From Pseudeuparius sepicola (taxonomy: Eukaryota; Arthropoda; Insecta; Coleoptera; Anthribidae): a DNA stretch of 64,000 nt. Each line of letters begins with the position of its first letter. The stretch's first letter is position 1. Shown piece after piece: positions 39,276 to 51,354 of the stretch. The DNA lies in contig OY987298.1 of assembly GCA_963920635.1 (NCBI GenBank), forward strand, positions 40,827,787-40,891,786, read 5' to 3'. The translations under genes and the position numbers were made by a program. The notes below the pieces were generated by a model, which did not search any database, had not been told where the DNA came from, and saw nothing but the letters and a program-made list of their open reading frames with translations.

Positions 39276-39619
39276 CTGGCCGTGCGAGATTTCAGATTGG
39301 CTGCATCTAATCTCCTTCGGGCAGTTCTAACACTTGCTGGAAATTGTGTTGCAGATACTGCTTCAACGGCGGATTTAAACGGATTTGCAAGGCAAAAATT
39401 AGCTAGTTGCTCATCTTGTTGGTCAGACGTAATTTTCACATTTCCTCCTCTATGTATGTTTTCCACGCTTCCGGTTTCGTCATATTTCTTCTTTATATTG
39501 AAAATGGTGCTTTTAGATACACCAAATTCTTCGGCCAGTCGGGAAATAGCCCAACCATTTTCTAGTTTGGCGATGATACGGTGCTTGACGGATTCACTCA
39601 AACGAGGCATAACGAACAC
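39276..39619 (-). pseudogene. Tc1/mariner-type transposase, N-terminal part
   Basis: Starts MFVMPRLSESVKHRIIAKLE. The first helix-turn-helix (AISRLAEEFGVSKSTIFNIKKKY) recognises transposon ends. A second helical DNA-binding region with a basic linker (VRTARRRLDAANLKSRTA) runs up to the BEL insertion point. It is the missing front of the catalytic part at 32,372-33,046; the two halves are collinear once the BEL element and one CTGGC are ignored. The codon after the insertion reads into the LTR, so neither half is functional. Confidence 0.85.
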
Positions 39620-39910
39620 TGTTAGTTACTCTCTCGAATTAGGATACTGACTAAATAATTTTAGCCCACCCACCTTAGTATTTATACAAAGGGCTAGGAG
39701 CAGGTATAATCGATATTTTCAAAATCTACATCCAATTCAATATTACAATTATTAAGTTAATCCCCTAAATTTAGTTATATTAAGTGCAGGTAGGTATAAT
39801 TAATAAATACCTATTTAAAAAGATATAAATATCTATGCTAAAATATTTCAACTCAGGTAATCCGATAATCCATTAATTTTGTGCCATACATTTTCTAATT
39901 AATATTAAGA

Positions 39911-40715
39911 GCCCCCATATCTACTTTTAAACATATTATACAAATCCTTGAAATCTTTAATTTTTGAGATAATCGCTTGATCTGTTTTTTGTCCGAAAGG
40001 ACTTCAAAAGCCGCTTATTTTAGCAATCCTGCCATTTTCAAATTGCAAATCCAGGGCCGGCTACGATTTTTTTATTCCCCCGATTTTCACAAAAACCATT
40101 TAGCCATTTTTTTATTTAAAATCTGACACCACAGCGTCAATCAGGACAGTCGAAAACCCTTTATATACCAAATTTGAACAAAAAATATAGAGAGAGTTCT
40201 ATTCTACAGGATGTCAAAATTGAGCAAAATAGGAAATTTAAAGAAACCTCTTCAGGCATCTCTGGCGAGTCAAGTCATAAAAATTCAGCATTTTCAGATG
40301 GGGCAGAGAAAAATACCCTGTATTGAATCTTTGCACACCAACACTTTGAGTGGTTCTGTTGACAATTAAACTATTTTGACGGGATTCCATGGCACACTTG
40401 ACTCGCCAAATGCCTGTAAATTTCCTATTTTGCTGAACCTTGACATCCTGTAGAATAGACCTCTCTCTAAATTCTTTGTTCAAATTTGGTATATAAAGGG
40501 GTTTTAGGGGGATCCTGATTAACGCTGTATTGGTAGATTTTAAATAAAAAAACACTCAAAAATCGTAGCCGGACCTGGATTTGCCTTTTGAAAATGATAG
40601 GAAGGCTAAAAGAAGCGATTTTTGAAGGCCTTTCACACAAAGAATGTTCAGGGATTATCTCCAAAAATAAAGATTTTATTAATTTGCATATGTTTAAAAG
40701 TAGACACCCTGTATA
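39911..40715. repeat. Foldback element, about 0.8 kb
   Basis: Arms of about 350 and 325 bases. CTACTTTTAAACATAT near 39,921 pairs with ATATGTTTAAAAGTAG near 40,686; TACAGGATGTCAAAATTGAG pairs with the diverged copy near 40,435-40,455; ATCGTAGCCGG pairs with CCGGCTACGAT. The right end reads ACACCCTGTA, a terminus shared with other foldbacks here (14.7, 40.8, 44.35 kb). Confidence 0.7.
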
Positions 40716-43112
40716 TTAAATTATTGTTTTTGAGAAATTCTTCGGAATTCTATTGTGGCTCAAATTGACTATGGATTTACCTAATTTCATATTCCTAATT
40801 AATACAGGGTGCTGGCAGCAAAGGAAGGAAACTCGAGAAAAAGCAACTTTTATTGTGGTGTTGATTCTAATCTCAGCCTTGATATTTATTATTTTTTTAT
40901 TTCATTATCATAAATACTAGACGGTATAGTAACATGATAAAATAGTACGAAATATTAAATACCAACACTGGGGTTGGAATTATTACCAGCACAAAGTTGC
41001 ATTTTCCTCGAATTTTGTTCCTTTGCTGTGAGAGGCTGGAGGCTGTAATTTGCATTTTATGGTTCTATTTTTAGCAGACCGGCCGGCTGCAGACTCCAGC
41101 GCGATGTTGCCGTCTCCGCGCGCCCTGTAACGATAGCCACGAGAAACCTCTTCAGGTCGTTCGATACCAACTGTCCGCGACTGTACATGTTTAATGGACT
41201 GCGGTCCAGTGTCTTGGTAGAGCAGTTGAAGCAGGATATCAGACACTTTTCGGGAACCTCAATACAGTTCATCAAAACTATATTACTAATTAATCAAACG
41301 CGTCTTTATCCAACGCGTGAAGCATCAGCGAAAGGGAGCTGCCAACTGTAAACTCACAACTCGCCGTCGCGTCGCATCGATGAGAGGGGCGAGCGCTCCG
41401 CGCGCCGCTGCCGTTTATGTAATTAATAGTATTCAAACACACATGCAATCATTAGTGGCAGGAGAGGATTGTATTACCGTAACGCAGTCTAATTGGAATA
41501 CGCTCGCATTCAATCAATCAGCAGGGATTATCGACTGAAATATACTAGTAGTTAGATATACAACCAATACCGTCATAATGGAAGGGTATATTCCATGAAT
41601 TAATATGGTTGCCCAAATACCATAGAGACAGGCGGATGCACAGGGTGATTCATTGGAATGGGAAATCCCGAAAATGGAGATAGAGGAGGATCAAAATATG
41701 ACGATTGAGGCCAATAATATGACATATGACTTATAGAAAAATGTTGTTTGTTTAAAAGAGTTGGGTTCACGGCGTTGAATTTCTTTTTCTAATTGAATTA
41801 AGGCTGTATCTACTAAATAGTCAAGCTGCTGAACTGAAATTTGACAATGTTGTGTTTTTTGGCATGAAGAATCACTTGAAGAAGCCAATTTCTAATATCT
41901 CACAAAGGGCACCACCTGCGCAGTTTTTAGAACGTGCTTTTACTCGTTACTTTTTTGGGGTTATTTTTTTGGTCTTGCTGGGTTATAATTTTAGTAGATA
42001 TATATTTTCATTCGGCAGCAAAAATGTGTTTCATAACTAAAAAATCAACCCTTTGCGTTAAAATTGGCAAAATGTGCCACAAACATCGTTAACTCCAAAA
42101 TACCTCTTTTAAATTTTGCAGATTAATCGTACCGTTTAGAAAATGAACAATGTTCCAACAATTGTTCGCTATTAAAATGAAACGGATTGCAATTGACAAA
42201 ATTTTGACAGCCTATTTCAAGAAAATCAAATTTTTTAAGGTTTCTCTTAAACTAAAATCAGGGGAGGTATATCAAAAAAATAATCCAAGGTATTTCCTTG
42301 ATTGTGTTATTCCAAGTATAAAAACTGAAGACAACACATTTTCTACTCGTAACGTGTTTCAGAATTCCCTTTATAAAATGTAGTTACAGTCTGTCTGGTT
42401 AGATTTATAAGCGCGATTTATTTGATTTTCTTTATTGGATTTTCTGTATGTGTGGAAATTCAAACTGCACGTTTTTCCTTCTGTGTAAACGCGTTAGCAT
42501 CGAGTCAGCAAAAATGTGCAGAATAACAAAAATATTGTTCCATCCGATTTGAATTATCGTTCCTTATTCACTATGAGAAAACACTTAATTCATTTAAAAA
42601 CTCACACCCATTAATTCTTCATGGATTGTGTGAGTTGTTTTTGAAAAGAGATTTATCTTCAATTTGAAATGGCTTTTAGCTCGAATTGTTAGAACATTTC
42701 CTTTTATTGATTGAATTATTAATCAACAATCAACAATTAAATGCTTTTATTAATAAGTTTAAAGTTGGAAAAGGGATTTCATAAGAAAAAGATCAATATA
42801 AGTACTACTACCCACCGAAAATTGCTCAATTCAATAATGCTATCCGAAATGTATTATTATTTATTTGTACTATCCAAATTTAACAAATTTAGTTAACAAA
42901 AATATATATAGCCTTTAAAAAAATTCCGAATTTTAGTTTGAGAGCCATTGGTCGCGAGGTCGTTTTCTTCTACAGCTTGCCATATTATATCGTCGATAAT
43001 TCCGTGAAAAAAAAATATTTGTAAAAATTTGCAAATTTCCACACCACCCATGTGGTATAGCAGCACCATAACCTAGTAATAATCACACTGAACTAATTTA
43101 TTTTCATAATAC
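40716..43112. other. Gene-free stretch
   Basis: Includes the second copy of the 82-bp repeat and a GC-rich patch (41,340-41,420). Several short frames (for example 41,691-41,888 minus and 42,150-42,383 plus) show no recognisable motif. I see nothing else that I can support. Confidence 0.4.
41105..41186 (-). repeat. 82-bp repeat, copy 2
   Basis: Exact reverse complement by eye of 29,530-29,611, with unrelated flanks. Confidence 0.75.
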
Positions 43113-43152
43113 CACAGACATATATAGCTTAGCGAAGCTATATATGTCTGTG
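43113..43152. repeat. Perfect 18-bp-stem hairpin
   Basis: CACAGACATATATAGCTT, a four-base AGCG loop, and the exact complement. Position 43,113 onward is AT-rich; no neighbouring gene explains it as a terminator. Confidence 0.7.
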
Positions 43153-43345
43153 ATAATACCCATTAAAATAATAGGTATTGGGAAAGCACGACCTGGCACT
43201 ATATCTCTGTACTTCTTAACGACGTAACTTTTTCACAGAAGTTTTTCGAAATGTCGTCCTCCATTCCTAGTAGGAACAAGCTTCAAGTCTTCGCTACATA
43301 GATTCTTTTACTTTAGCTGATGATAATCGTGACCATTTTTAATTT

Positions 43346-43610
43346 TATTCGCAGCGGCTTCTACACGGGCTCGTAGCTTTTCTATAATAGGTTTGTAGGA
43401 GTCAAATAAAACTATTTGTTTCATGTGACTCCACAAAAAAAAACACTTAGATTTAATTAAGTCCGGTGACCTCGGTGGCCAAGCAACAGGACCTTTCTGT
43501 CCGATCCATTGATCATGAATATTTTCAACTAGTCACTCTCTGGAGTGGAGCACCATCGTGCTGTATCCACATATTTCTAATCAGATTTAATGGCAAATCG
43601 TCCATTCCAA
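43346..43610 (-). pseudogene. Mariner-like transposase remnant A
   Basis: Translating the minus strand in pieces gives MWIQHDGAPLQRV, then after a stop and frame change HDQWIGQKGPVAWPPRSPDL and FFLWSHMKQIV. These match the second half of insect mariner-superfamily transposases (the DGAP catalytic Asp and the PRSPDL block). Stops and shifts show it is an old fossil. Confidence 0.65.
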
Positions 43611-44419
43611 CAGAAGTTCGCGGGTTTAGAGTATTCCTTTCCGGAGGTAGATACACATGAAGCAGTCGTAGGTACTGAAAAAGTCTCTACGGATAACAGC
43701 AATTTTGTGATATTTTTGGTGTTTTAAAAACACTTACCTAGAGCCAGTAAAATTTTCTGTACTCTCAAAGACATACATAGTTTTCTTACCATTCAGTACG
43801 AGTAAGAGAAAGCAGGCAACGAATAGTCATTCGCGAACTCCGACAAACAGGTTCATTGACCGATCCGTCGCGCTGTGCCACTGGGGCGCTAGAGGAAGGG
43901 CGGGATGACACGCAACTTCACAACGGCTAATTTTTTTTAATGATCCTCGTTATTTAATGACCCCTGTTGTTTATTTGAACGACGCAAAAGAGGTAAATAT
44001 TGGGGCAGTATATTAAGGCAGTATATTACGGCAGTATATTTCCCTACTAGGTGCAATGGATTTCACATCACATTCACATCAGAAACTGAATTAAACGTGA
44101 CTATAATATATCTGTAACAACTACTAGTTTCTTAAGTTGCAAAGTTGATTGACGAGCTGATTTGTTGAACCACGGGGTGGTTCTGTGAATGATGTAAAAA
44201 AACATTAAAGGTAGGTGCGGAAAGATCTCTAAATACGAGTCCAAACTTTTTTGCGACCTATCTTCAGAAAAAAAAAACCGCCTAAAATCGGATGAAAAAT
44301 AAAAAAATTACGAGGTGCTTCCATTTCAAGTGGGTCGACCAAACTTAAGTTTTTTAGATGGAACACCCTGTATATTGTATATTTCTCGATTTTAGAAATC
44401 TACGCATTTTCTGGTTTCA

Positions 44420-45322
44420 ACTACATACAGTGTGGATAAAAATTGTGGAATATTGCTTATATTTCTTAAAATATTCCTCATATGAAAAACTTGTTTTAAT
44501 AAAAGTGTTAGGGGAAATTATTTCCCGTTTAGTGGTATCGAGCAATCTTTCGTAGCACAAAAAATGTGGTTGCCATAGTAACCGACTTGATTTTTTTAAA
44601 TGGCACCATATACGTTTTTTGGTGAAAATTGATACATTGGAACTTTCTGAATACGATACAATACAACTTTAATGGGGTCGCATAAGAAAAAAAATACAAA
44701 AGAATTAAGTTTTCTATTATGCTATTAACAATGTTTATCAAAATAATTATTAAAATCAAGTTAGCCATGCCAAAATCAGGACAATGGGAAACTGTCACTG
44801 GCTGTCAGTTGCTTGTAATTGTGTACATTGTTACAGTAAACGCACTTTTTTTTACTCGATTTTCTGTGTACTTAAGTAGGTACTTAGTAAGTTATAATGG
44901 CGCTTGAATTAAGTGAAACGGAAAGAAAAAAAGTACGTTTAGTTTAACAATGTACAGTTACACAGCTAGTGACAGTTTCGCATTGTTCTGATTTTGGCAA
45001 GGCTAACTTGATGTTAATAATTATTTTAATAAACATTGTCAATAGAATAATAGAAAACTTATTTTTTCAATTTTTTTCTTATGCGACCCCATTAAAATTG
45101 TATTGTATCGTATTCAGAAAGATCCAATGTATCAATTTTCACCAAAAAAAGTATATGGTGCCATTTAAAAAAATTAAATCGGTTACCATGGCAACCACAT
45201 TTTTTGTGCTACGAAATATTGGTTGATATCACTAAACACTTTTGTTAAAACATGTTTTTGATATAAGGAATATTTTAAGAAATATAAGCAATATTCCACA
45301 ATTTCTATTCACACTGTATATA
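44420..45322. repeat. Foldback element, about 0.9 kb
   Basis: Arms 44,420-44,805 and 44,965-45,322 are reverse complements with scattered changes: for example CAATATTCCACAATTT in both, TGGCACCATATAC and its complement, and TTATGCGACCCCATTAA and its complement. Each arm contains the same frame in mirror image (MTVSHC, minus at 44,798 and plus at 44,969). No gene is inferred. Confidence 0.75.
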
Positions 45323-46074
45323 AATATGTGTTATATTATGTTTGCTCTAGTAGTTTGCACAAAATCGTACTTTGAATTATCTCGGACAAAATCAAAATTG
45401 CCATGGAAAATTTAAAAACAGTTATTTTATTTTTCTGTCATTTTAGTCTTATTCAAAGATATAATATATCTTTGGTCTTAATCCAGTACGTCGGTAATCA
45501 TAATCACTTCGACTTCGGGCTTCTGCGCTTTCTGCTGCAGCGTTGCCGGTACACTTTAGGGATGCGCGGCGCGACCTCTGGTGACGACCAGTGGTACCCT
45601 AAATTATTATATATTGGCGCACCAAATTATATTGTGTTTTGATATATTTTTTTGCGTTTACTGTAATATATACTTTTGGGCGATGCGTAATATATAAATT
45701 TGACTAAAAAAAGATTATTCATGCTAATTTCTATAAATATCATATAAAAACATATATTAGCGCCAGAAATTTATATATTCAAAAATAATAATTTAGTCCG
45801 AAATGGCGCCTCATATTAATCAAAGATATATATTACATATATTATCTTTGGTCTTAATAAAAGGCATATCTATGGATGGAACGTGATACTTTATTATGAA
45901 TTGAATTAAATTAAATTAAAGAAAGTATAATGCTTTCAGTTTGTGCAACACAGAGAGCATAATACCTTCTTAATAAACATCTCTTGCAGTTAGCCACCGA
46001 TACCTGCCTCGTTCATCTCTCTGATCCCTGGAGATATTATTAACTTGGTCCATATTATTTGACCTCTCCGAATA
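45323..46074. other. Gene-free stretch
   Basis: AAAGATATA...ATATCTTTGGTCTTA occurs at about 45,455-45,483 and 45,826-45,864, a small repeated palindromic motif. No coding sequence supported. Confidence 0.4.
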
Positions 46075-46262
46075 TACCCGGTGCTTCAAAGTGCCCTCAC
46101 AGAAAGAAATCGAGTGGGGTCAAGTCTGGGCTTCTGGCAGGCCATAAAATTGTTCCATTTGAACCATTCCACTCTACAAAAGTGTCATCTAAATGCCTCT
46201 TGACAGCATTTGATTTATGTGCTGCAGCACCGTCTTGTTGCCAAACAATATTCTCTCATTAA
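46075..46262 (-). pseudogene. Mariner-like transposase remnant B
   Basis: The minus strand reads ENIVWQQDGAAAHKS, a helical stretch and ILWPARSPDLTPLDFF, then TGA where Trp is expected in this family. About 60 codons are open. It belongs to the same broad family as remnant A at 43.4 kb but is a different copy. No ends are recognisable. Confidence 0.7.
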
Positions 46263-47515
46263 CTTCATTCAAAAGATCGGAAATTTCTCCTCCTGCTCCT
46301 GACGAGTTTATTCGCCGTCCGATTTACTGCCCCTGACGGCTATATTCGCAAAGGCAAAATAAATAGGAGGGCATTGACCTGGGCGAATGATTTTGAACTG
46401 TAGAGTTTCGTGGTACATTACAGTAACGACTATGGACAGTACAATCCTTTGATTCACAATATTTAGTGCTATATGTTATATACGCACTGCCCGGTGCCCA
46501 GCGCCTGCCGCCGCTGCCTGTTTACTCTCTCCCTTGCCGAGGCCCCCACTCCCCTCTTCAGGCAACACACGCCGTATCGAACCAATAATATATTTCATAA
46601 TACCAAAAAACAATACTGGAATTAAGATATTTTTAGTTTGTTCGTGATTCATTGAGATTTTAGTTTTGAATAGCAATAATTGTGTTTTATTTATTTATTT
46701 ATATTTATTTATTTTGAATTTAGTTTCGAATAGGAATTGTGTCTTCTTTATTTATTTATTTTTGTTTTATATTAAATTTAGTTTCGAATAGCAATAGTGT
46801 TTTATTTATTTATTTATTTTTGTTTTATTTTGAATTTAGTGTTGAATAACTATAGTGTTTTATTTATTTAGGTATTTTTGTTTTGTTTTGTAATAAATAC
46901 CTTATTTACAGCCATTTGTGTTTTATTTCGAATTGAATTTATTAAAAACATATGTTTATTATTTTTTAAGACATGTTTTCCAAATAAGTTTGGCTAACAC
47001 TGCTCCTGACGAATATACTCGCAAGCGCCTAATAAATGCCGTTCCTGGCGGTCGGCCCCGGAACGGCTTCGCGCAGCGAAAGGGTTAAGATCTGTAAATA
47101 ATTCAGTCCAGTTAAACCACTGTTACATTGAAATAAACTGTCCTGTATTTTCTGATGACCAATAGTAGGTGCTTCTTCTATTAAAAACGCCACATGTTGT
47201 CAAAGTGGACTCTTCCTGGGTATTATATTCGTGCCTATTTACGCCTTGCACGCTTCATATTATTTTCGCAAGAAACATAACATCCAACAACGTCGTCTTT
47301 TTTTCACTAATATTATAACATTAATATCTACCATTTTCACAACACGATGTGGTAACACAACAACTGACACCTGATACACACTGTTAAAGTTAAGCTATGA
47401 GTCTCGTAATAGTTGTTTTGAATTTTTGAATGGGGAACTCTACTCCATAGTGTATTTAAATTCAAAGTACTTTACCTACCTAATACGAAATTGTCAGTAG
47501 CAGGAAAAATGTTAT
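46263..47515. other. Gene-free stretch with AT minisatellite
   Basis: 46,682-46,905 holds three to four diverged copies of a roughly 60-65-bp unit with (TTTA)n and GAATTTAGTTTCGAATAG. GCTCCTGACGARTWTAYTCGC occurs on both sides (about 46,293 and 47,001), so the array lies between direct repeats. No gene seen. Confidence 0.55.
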
Positions 47516-47640
47516 ACATTGCTCGATGCGTAAGCTCTTTTTGGCCTCGGAGAGAGTTTTAAGACGCGAGGCAACACGGGCATTAAACAACCTCCTCGGC
47601 CAAAAAAGTGCGTTTTTACCTACGCATCTCGCTATGTAAG
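47516..47640. mobile_element. Very short MITE
   Basis: The 5' end ACATTGCTCGATGCGTAAG has a diverged complement at CTACGCATCTCGCTATGT, and TTTTTGGCC pairs with GGCCAAAAA closer in. Spacer about 50 bases. Confidence 0.5.
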
Positions 47641-48539
47641 TAACTATTTAATACAGCATACACTCTTTTCAAACATTATCAACAATATCAATACTGCGAT
47701 ACTTATAGACTATAATATAAGACGGATAGCCAAGGATGGGACGTTCTCGTTGATCTTTCTAAACAAAGCTTGCATGGTGCTGTAGTTTTTATACATGTGC
47801 CGCCCATATTAGTTTATACATGGTGCCGCCGCCCACCAGAGGCGCCACCACAACGAGCTACTTGACGTCACAACCAAGGAGGGCGCGTTACAAGAATGAT
47901 TTGAATTATGCAGCTTTTAATTGCTTATATTTATTACATAAAAAAATGAGTTTTTTGTGAACTGTGGTTCATTTAATATCAATCAATTAAATAAGTTTGG
48001 TCTATATCTCCAAAACGTGACATTCATTATTTGTGTCCTGAATACAAAACTGAAATTGCAAGAAAATTTTATACAATTTTCATATTTACTTTTTTTCCAA
48101 AATTAAAAACAAGTCGATAGAATTTTATATGAATAACTCTTTACAGGGGCATTAATTTAAAGATTGCCCACTCCTTAACTTTTTAAATTTTGGACCTAGA
48201 AAAAAGGATATAATATATGAAAGTTGTAGTCAATTTCTTTGCGACTTCAATGCACTGGAAAACAATCTCAGAAATAGACAAAACTTAATATGTTTTTTTA
48301 ATGGATCATGTATGTGTTATATAAATATCTACACGAACCGTTTGCCAGTTTACTGCCAAATTTACCATATTTTTGAAATCAAGATTGCCATGTAAAGCCC
48401 AATGGAAACCTCAAATATAGCTCTTAACGTTTTAGAATTTTAATATGATACTCCCTAAATAAAGAACGAGCTATTTTGCCTAATGCTGACGTATTAGAGC
48501 GAGCAAGTCCCCCATAATATCTCCCAGCCGGCTTTGAGA

Positions 48540-48930
48540 TTTCAACGATCCATATTATATAGCGCCCGTTGTTTTCGAATGTATGTGCTCGTCCGACCGG
48601 GCACTCTCTTTACTCTCTTTACAAACGCCGTTTCTCGCCGTTCCGTTCGATCAAACGATACGTAAACGCGGCCAGCGCCGACCGACGGTCCGCCGCCGCC
48701 ACGCCTCCGGCACGTCAGCCCCGGAATCCATCTCGGACATTGGCGCCCGCTCCGCGCGAAAGCAAACATTACTTCCGAGATGTTTTCGCCCGAAAAATAA
48801 AGTTTCGGGCATCGTGGAAAATTGAATTTGTCACCGTATTTATTCGGCGACACGAAAATATTTGAGCCGTGCCTTTTTGTGTTTGCGAGAGTTCGCCGCG
48901 CTGCAATGGCAGATGACGCCCGGCTCTGTG
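48540..48930. other. GC- and CpG-rich island
   Basis: A 390-bp island of high GC in AT-rich surroundings (for example GCGCCGACCGACGGTCCGCC). Open frames exist on both strands because stop codons are rare in such sequence; none has a recognisable domain. It could be a promoter or first exon of an unseen gene, or transposon sequence. Confidence 0.35.
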
Positions 48931-49119
48931 CTATATATGCGCTTGCATAAACTCAATCAATGTTTGTTTTATTTTGACACGAGACTTTTGCAATCTTTTT
49001 ATACGTTCCAATTGAGGCAAAGATATGCAAGTGCAAATTGTTAACACAAGGTATTTTTCTCATAGTCTATGACATGCCTACCTATACAGGGTGATTCATT
49101 CGTGATGTACAGAGTGGGT

Positions 49120-50455
49120 CACTATCAATTGACACCCCCGTTAACTTGTTAGTTTTTGAGGTTGGAAAAAAAAGTTCTTTACAAAAGTTTTAGATACTAA
49201 TAGAAAGTTTTTTTGTGACGCTATTGGACCATATACAGTGTGTTTTACAAAGCCGTGTCAGACATAACTTATGTTTTTTTTAAATGGAACACGTTGTATA
49301 TTTTTAGATTATTGAATTCTGCTCATTTTTCTGATTCCAACGAAGTATATTATATGTCATATGCTCGCTCCAACCGTTCGTTCAGAACTGAGCCTTTTTT
49401 GTGAGGGATTACTTCTTGGGTCATATTTTGCCATGGAAGACAAATGCCAAATAGCAGTAATAAATATTGACAGTATATTCACGCTTTGGAAAACAAAATG
49501 GTAATGCGTTGGCTATGGGATCACTGCGCCTGCGGATTGTCAGGAGTAAACTTTAATCTACAATGTTATTCCCAACGAAAATCGAGAACCAACAGTGTAA
49601 TTCAATGTCGGTAGGGGTATTTGCCCTCGGAGTAGTTGTTTCCGTTCTTACTATCTTTTGAAAATGGGCTATTTTAAGATTTCAGGGAAAAATTAAGAAT
49701 GGAAATTGAGGGAAATAAGAAATTTTAAATAGTAATAGTATAGTTAATAAACTTCGTCAGATTTATTGTTTCAAATTTAATTTTTATTGAACACTACATT
49801 AACATTTAGAAAAAGGATATATGTATATTTATATATTTTTTGTGGCGTTAGTTAAAAAACAAAATTTATTTTGACAGACCGCGAAATGTAGAAACACTGA
49901 AAGGTGGAATTCGGGAAGAAATCCACATATTAAATAGGTACTGAACACAGCAATTTTATCGTTGACTCGATAAACAGAAAGTTAGTAGCAAATATGAATA
50001 AATGCATAAATTAAATTTTAAACTATAAATCTGATGAAGTTTATTGACTATGTTACTATTTAAAATTTCTGATTTCTCTTAATTTCCCTTCTTCATTTTT
50101 CTCTGAAATCTTAAAATAGCCCATTTTGTTTTCCAAGGCGTGAATATACTTGCAAACTGTCAATAATTATTACTATAATTTGGCATTTGTCTTCCATGGC
50201 AACCTATATGACCGAAGGAGTAATCCTTCACATATACTTCCTTGGAATAAAAAAAAAAGCGTAGAATTCAATAATCCAAAAATATATAAGGTGTTCCATT
50301 AAAAAAAAAACATAAGTTACGTCTGTCACGGCTCTCTAGAACACAATGTAAGTATAAGGTCTAATAGCATCACAAAAAACTTTGTAGGTATTAGTATCTA
50401 AAACTTGTATAAAAACTTTTTTTCTAACCTCAAAAACAATTTGCAGTATTTTGTT
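49120..50455. repeat. Foldback element, about 1.3 kb
   Basis: Outer arms share TTAGTTTTTGAGGTTGGAAA and its complement, plus ATAACTTATG and ACATAAGTTA. Inner arms share GGGCTATTTTAAGATTTCAG and its complement. The middle (49,780-50,000) is unpaired. No coding sequence. Confidence 0.7.
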
Positions 50456-51160
50456 TTATAGGTTATGAAAACCTTGGGAAAAATAATAATTCTAGTGCAA
50501 ATGCTTTTAAGATCTTATGATTAAAATGAAGACAGAGGTGTTTGTACTAAATTTTTGCCAGGTAAAATGTTATTAGATTTTATGCTATACAACTTGAAAA
50601 AATACGAAATCTAACGTCACTTTCGCTGTCGGCAACCCAAAAAAAGGATCCAAGAATTTAGTAGGTATAATGTTGCTGAACATGCTTTCTATCACTTACG
50701 GCCTCCGACCACCACTTTCGGCTTAATTGTTTAACAATACCAGGCGATAATAATTGAAAATGAATGTTTTGCATTTTACACGGTGTATCTTTGTGAAAAG
50801 TCGATAGATTTTCGAAAATCTGTTGCATGTGTATAGAGAATTGAGAGACGTTTCCAAAGGTGTGCGACATGAGTCACCTTCCCATTTAAATTTTTTGAAG
50901 GGGTTCAACTCCCGCTCAGGAGGTTGCAGATAGATCTATAAATTTTATACCAAAAGATGTCCCCCTGCCAAACAAAATTGACCTCTTTTTGCGTTTTTTT
51001 TTAAAACATCTCTCAAAGGTCATTTTGTTATACCGTTAAACCGGAAGTACTTGAGAAGGCCTTATTTGACTTAAATGTGGGTATTTCAGCACTAGTAAAT
51101 CCCTGAAAATTTTAAACTTTTATTTCAAAAATTGCGAAAAAATGTGGCGGGTGCAACTAT
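50456..51160. other. Gene-free stretch
   Basis: Two overlapping short frames on the minus strand (50,658-50,908) carry no recognisable motif. Nothing else seen. Confidence 0.4.
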
Positions 51161-51317
51161 AATAATAATAATAATAACAACAACATCAATGTCACCTAAG
51201 GCCCGATAACATGGCAAGGGTCTCGTCCGAGCCAGATCCTTTTGGTATCCGGGATACCCGGGATCTGAGTGAATGTTCCCCGTAGAGGGAGTGCGAATGC
51301 CTTTTGGCTAAGTCGAG

Positions 51318-51352
<35 letters not shown>
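51161..51352 (+). mobile_element. Dong/R4-like 3' end in (TAA)n, copy 1
   Basis: About 137 bp of the 3' untranslated region (AACATCAATGTCACCTAAGG to TTTTGGCTAAGTCGAGATAA) with (AAT)n before it and (ATA)n after. It is the same sequence as the tail of copy 2 at 52,379-52,524 with only a few changes. Confidence 0.75.

Positions 51353-51354
<2 letters not shown>

Noticed and set aside
32372..39690. Terminal inverted repeats of the Tc1 element
   Set aside because: CCCACCTT occurs near both ends but in the same orientation, so it is not an inverted repeat. The true ends remain undefined.
41691..41888. 65-aa frame starting MASSSDSSCQ, minus strand
   Set aside because: The first half looks protein-like, but it is too short, runs into AT-rich sequence and matches nothing I can name.
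48542..48865. Overlapping open frames of about 100 aa on both strands
   Set aside because: They lie in a GC-rich island where stop codons are rare. Opposite-strand frames overlap fully and neither has a recognisable motif.
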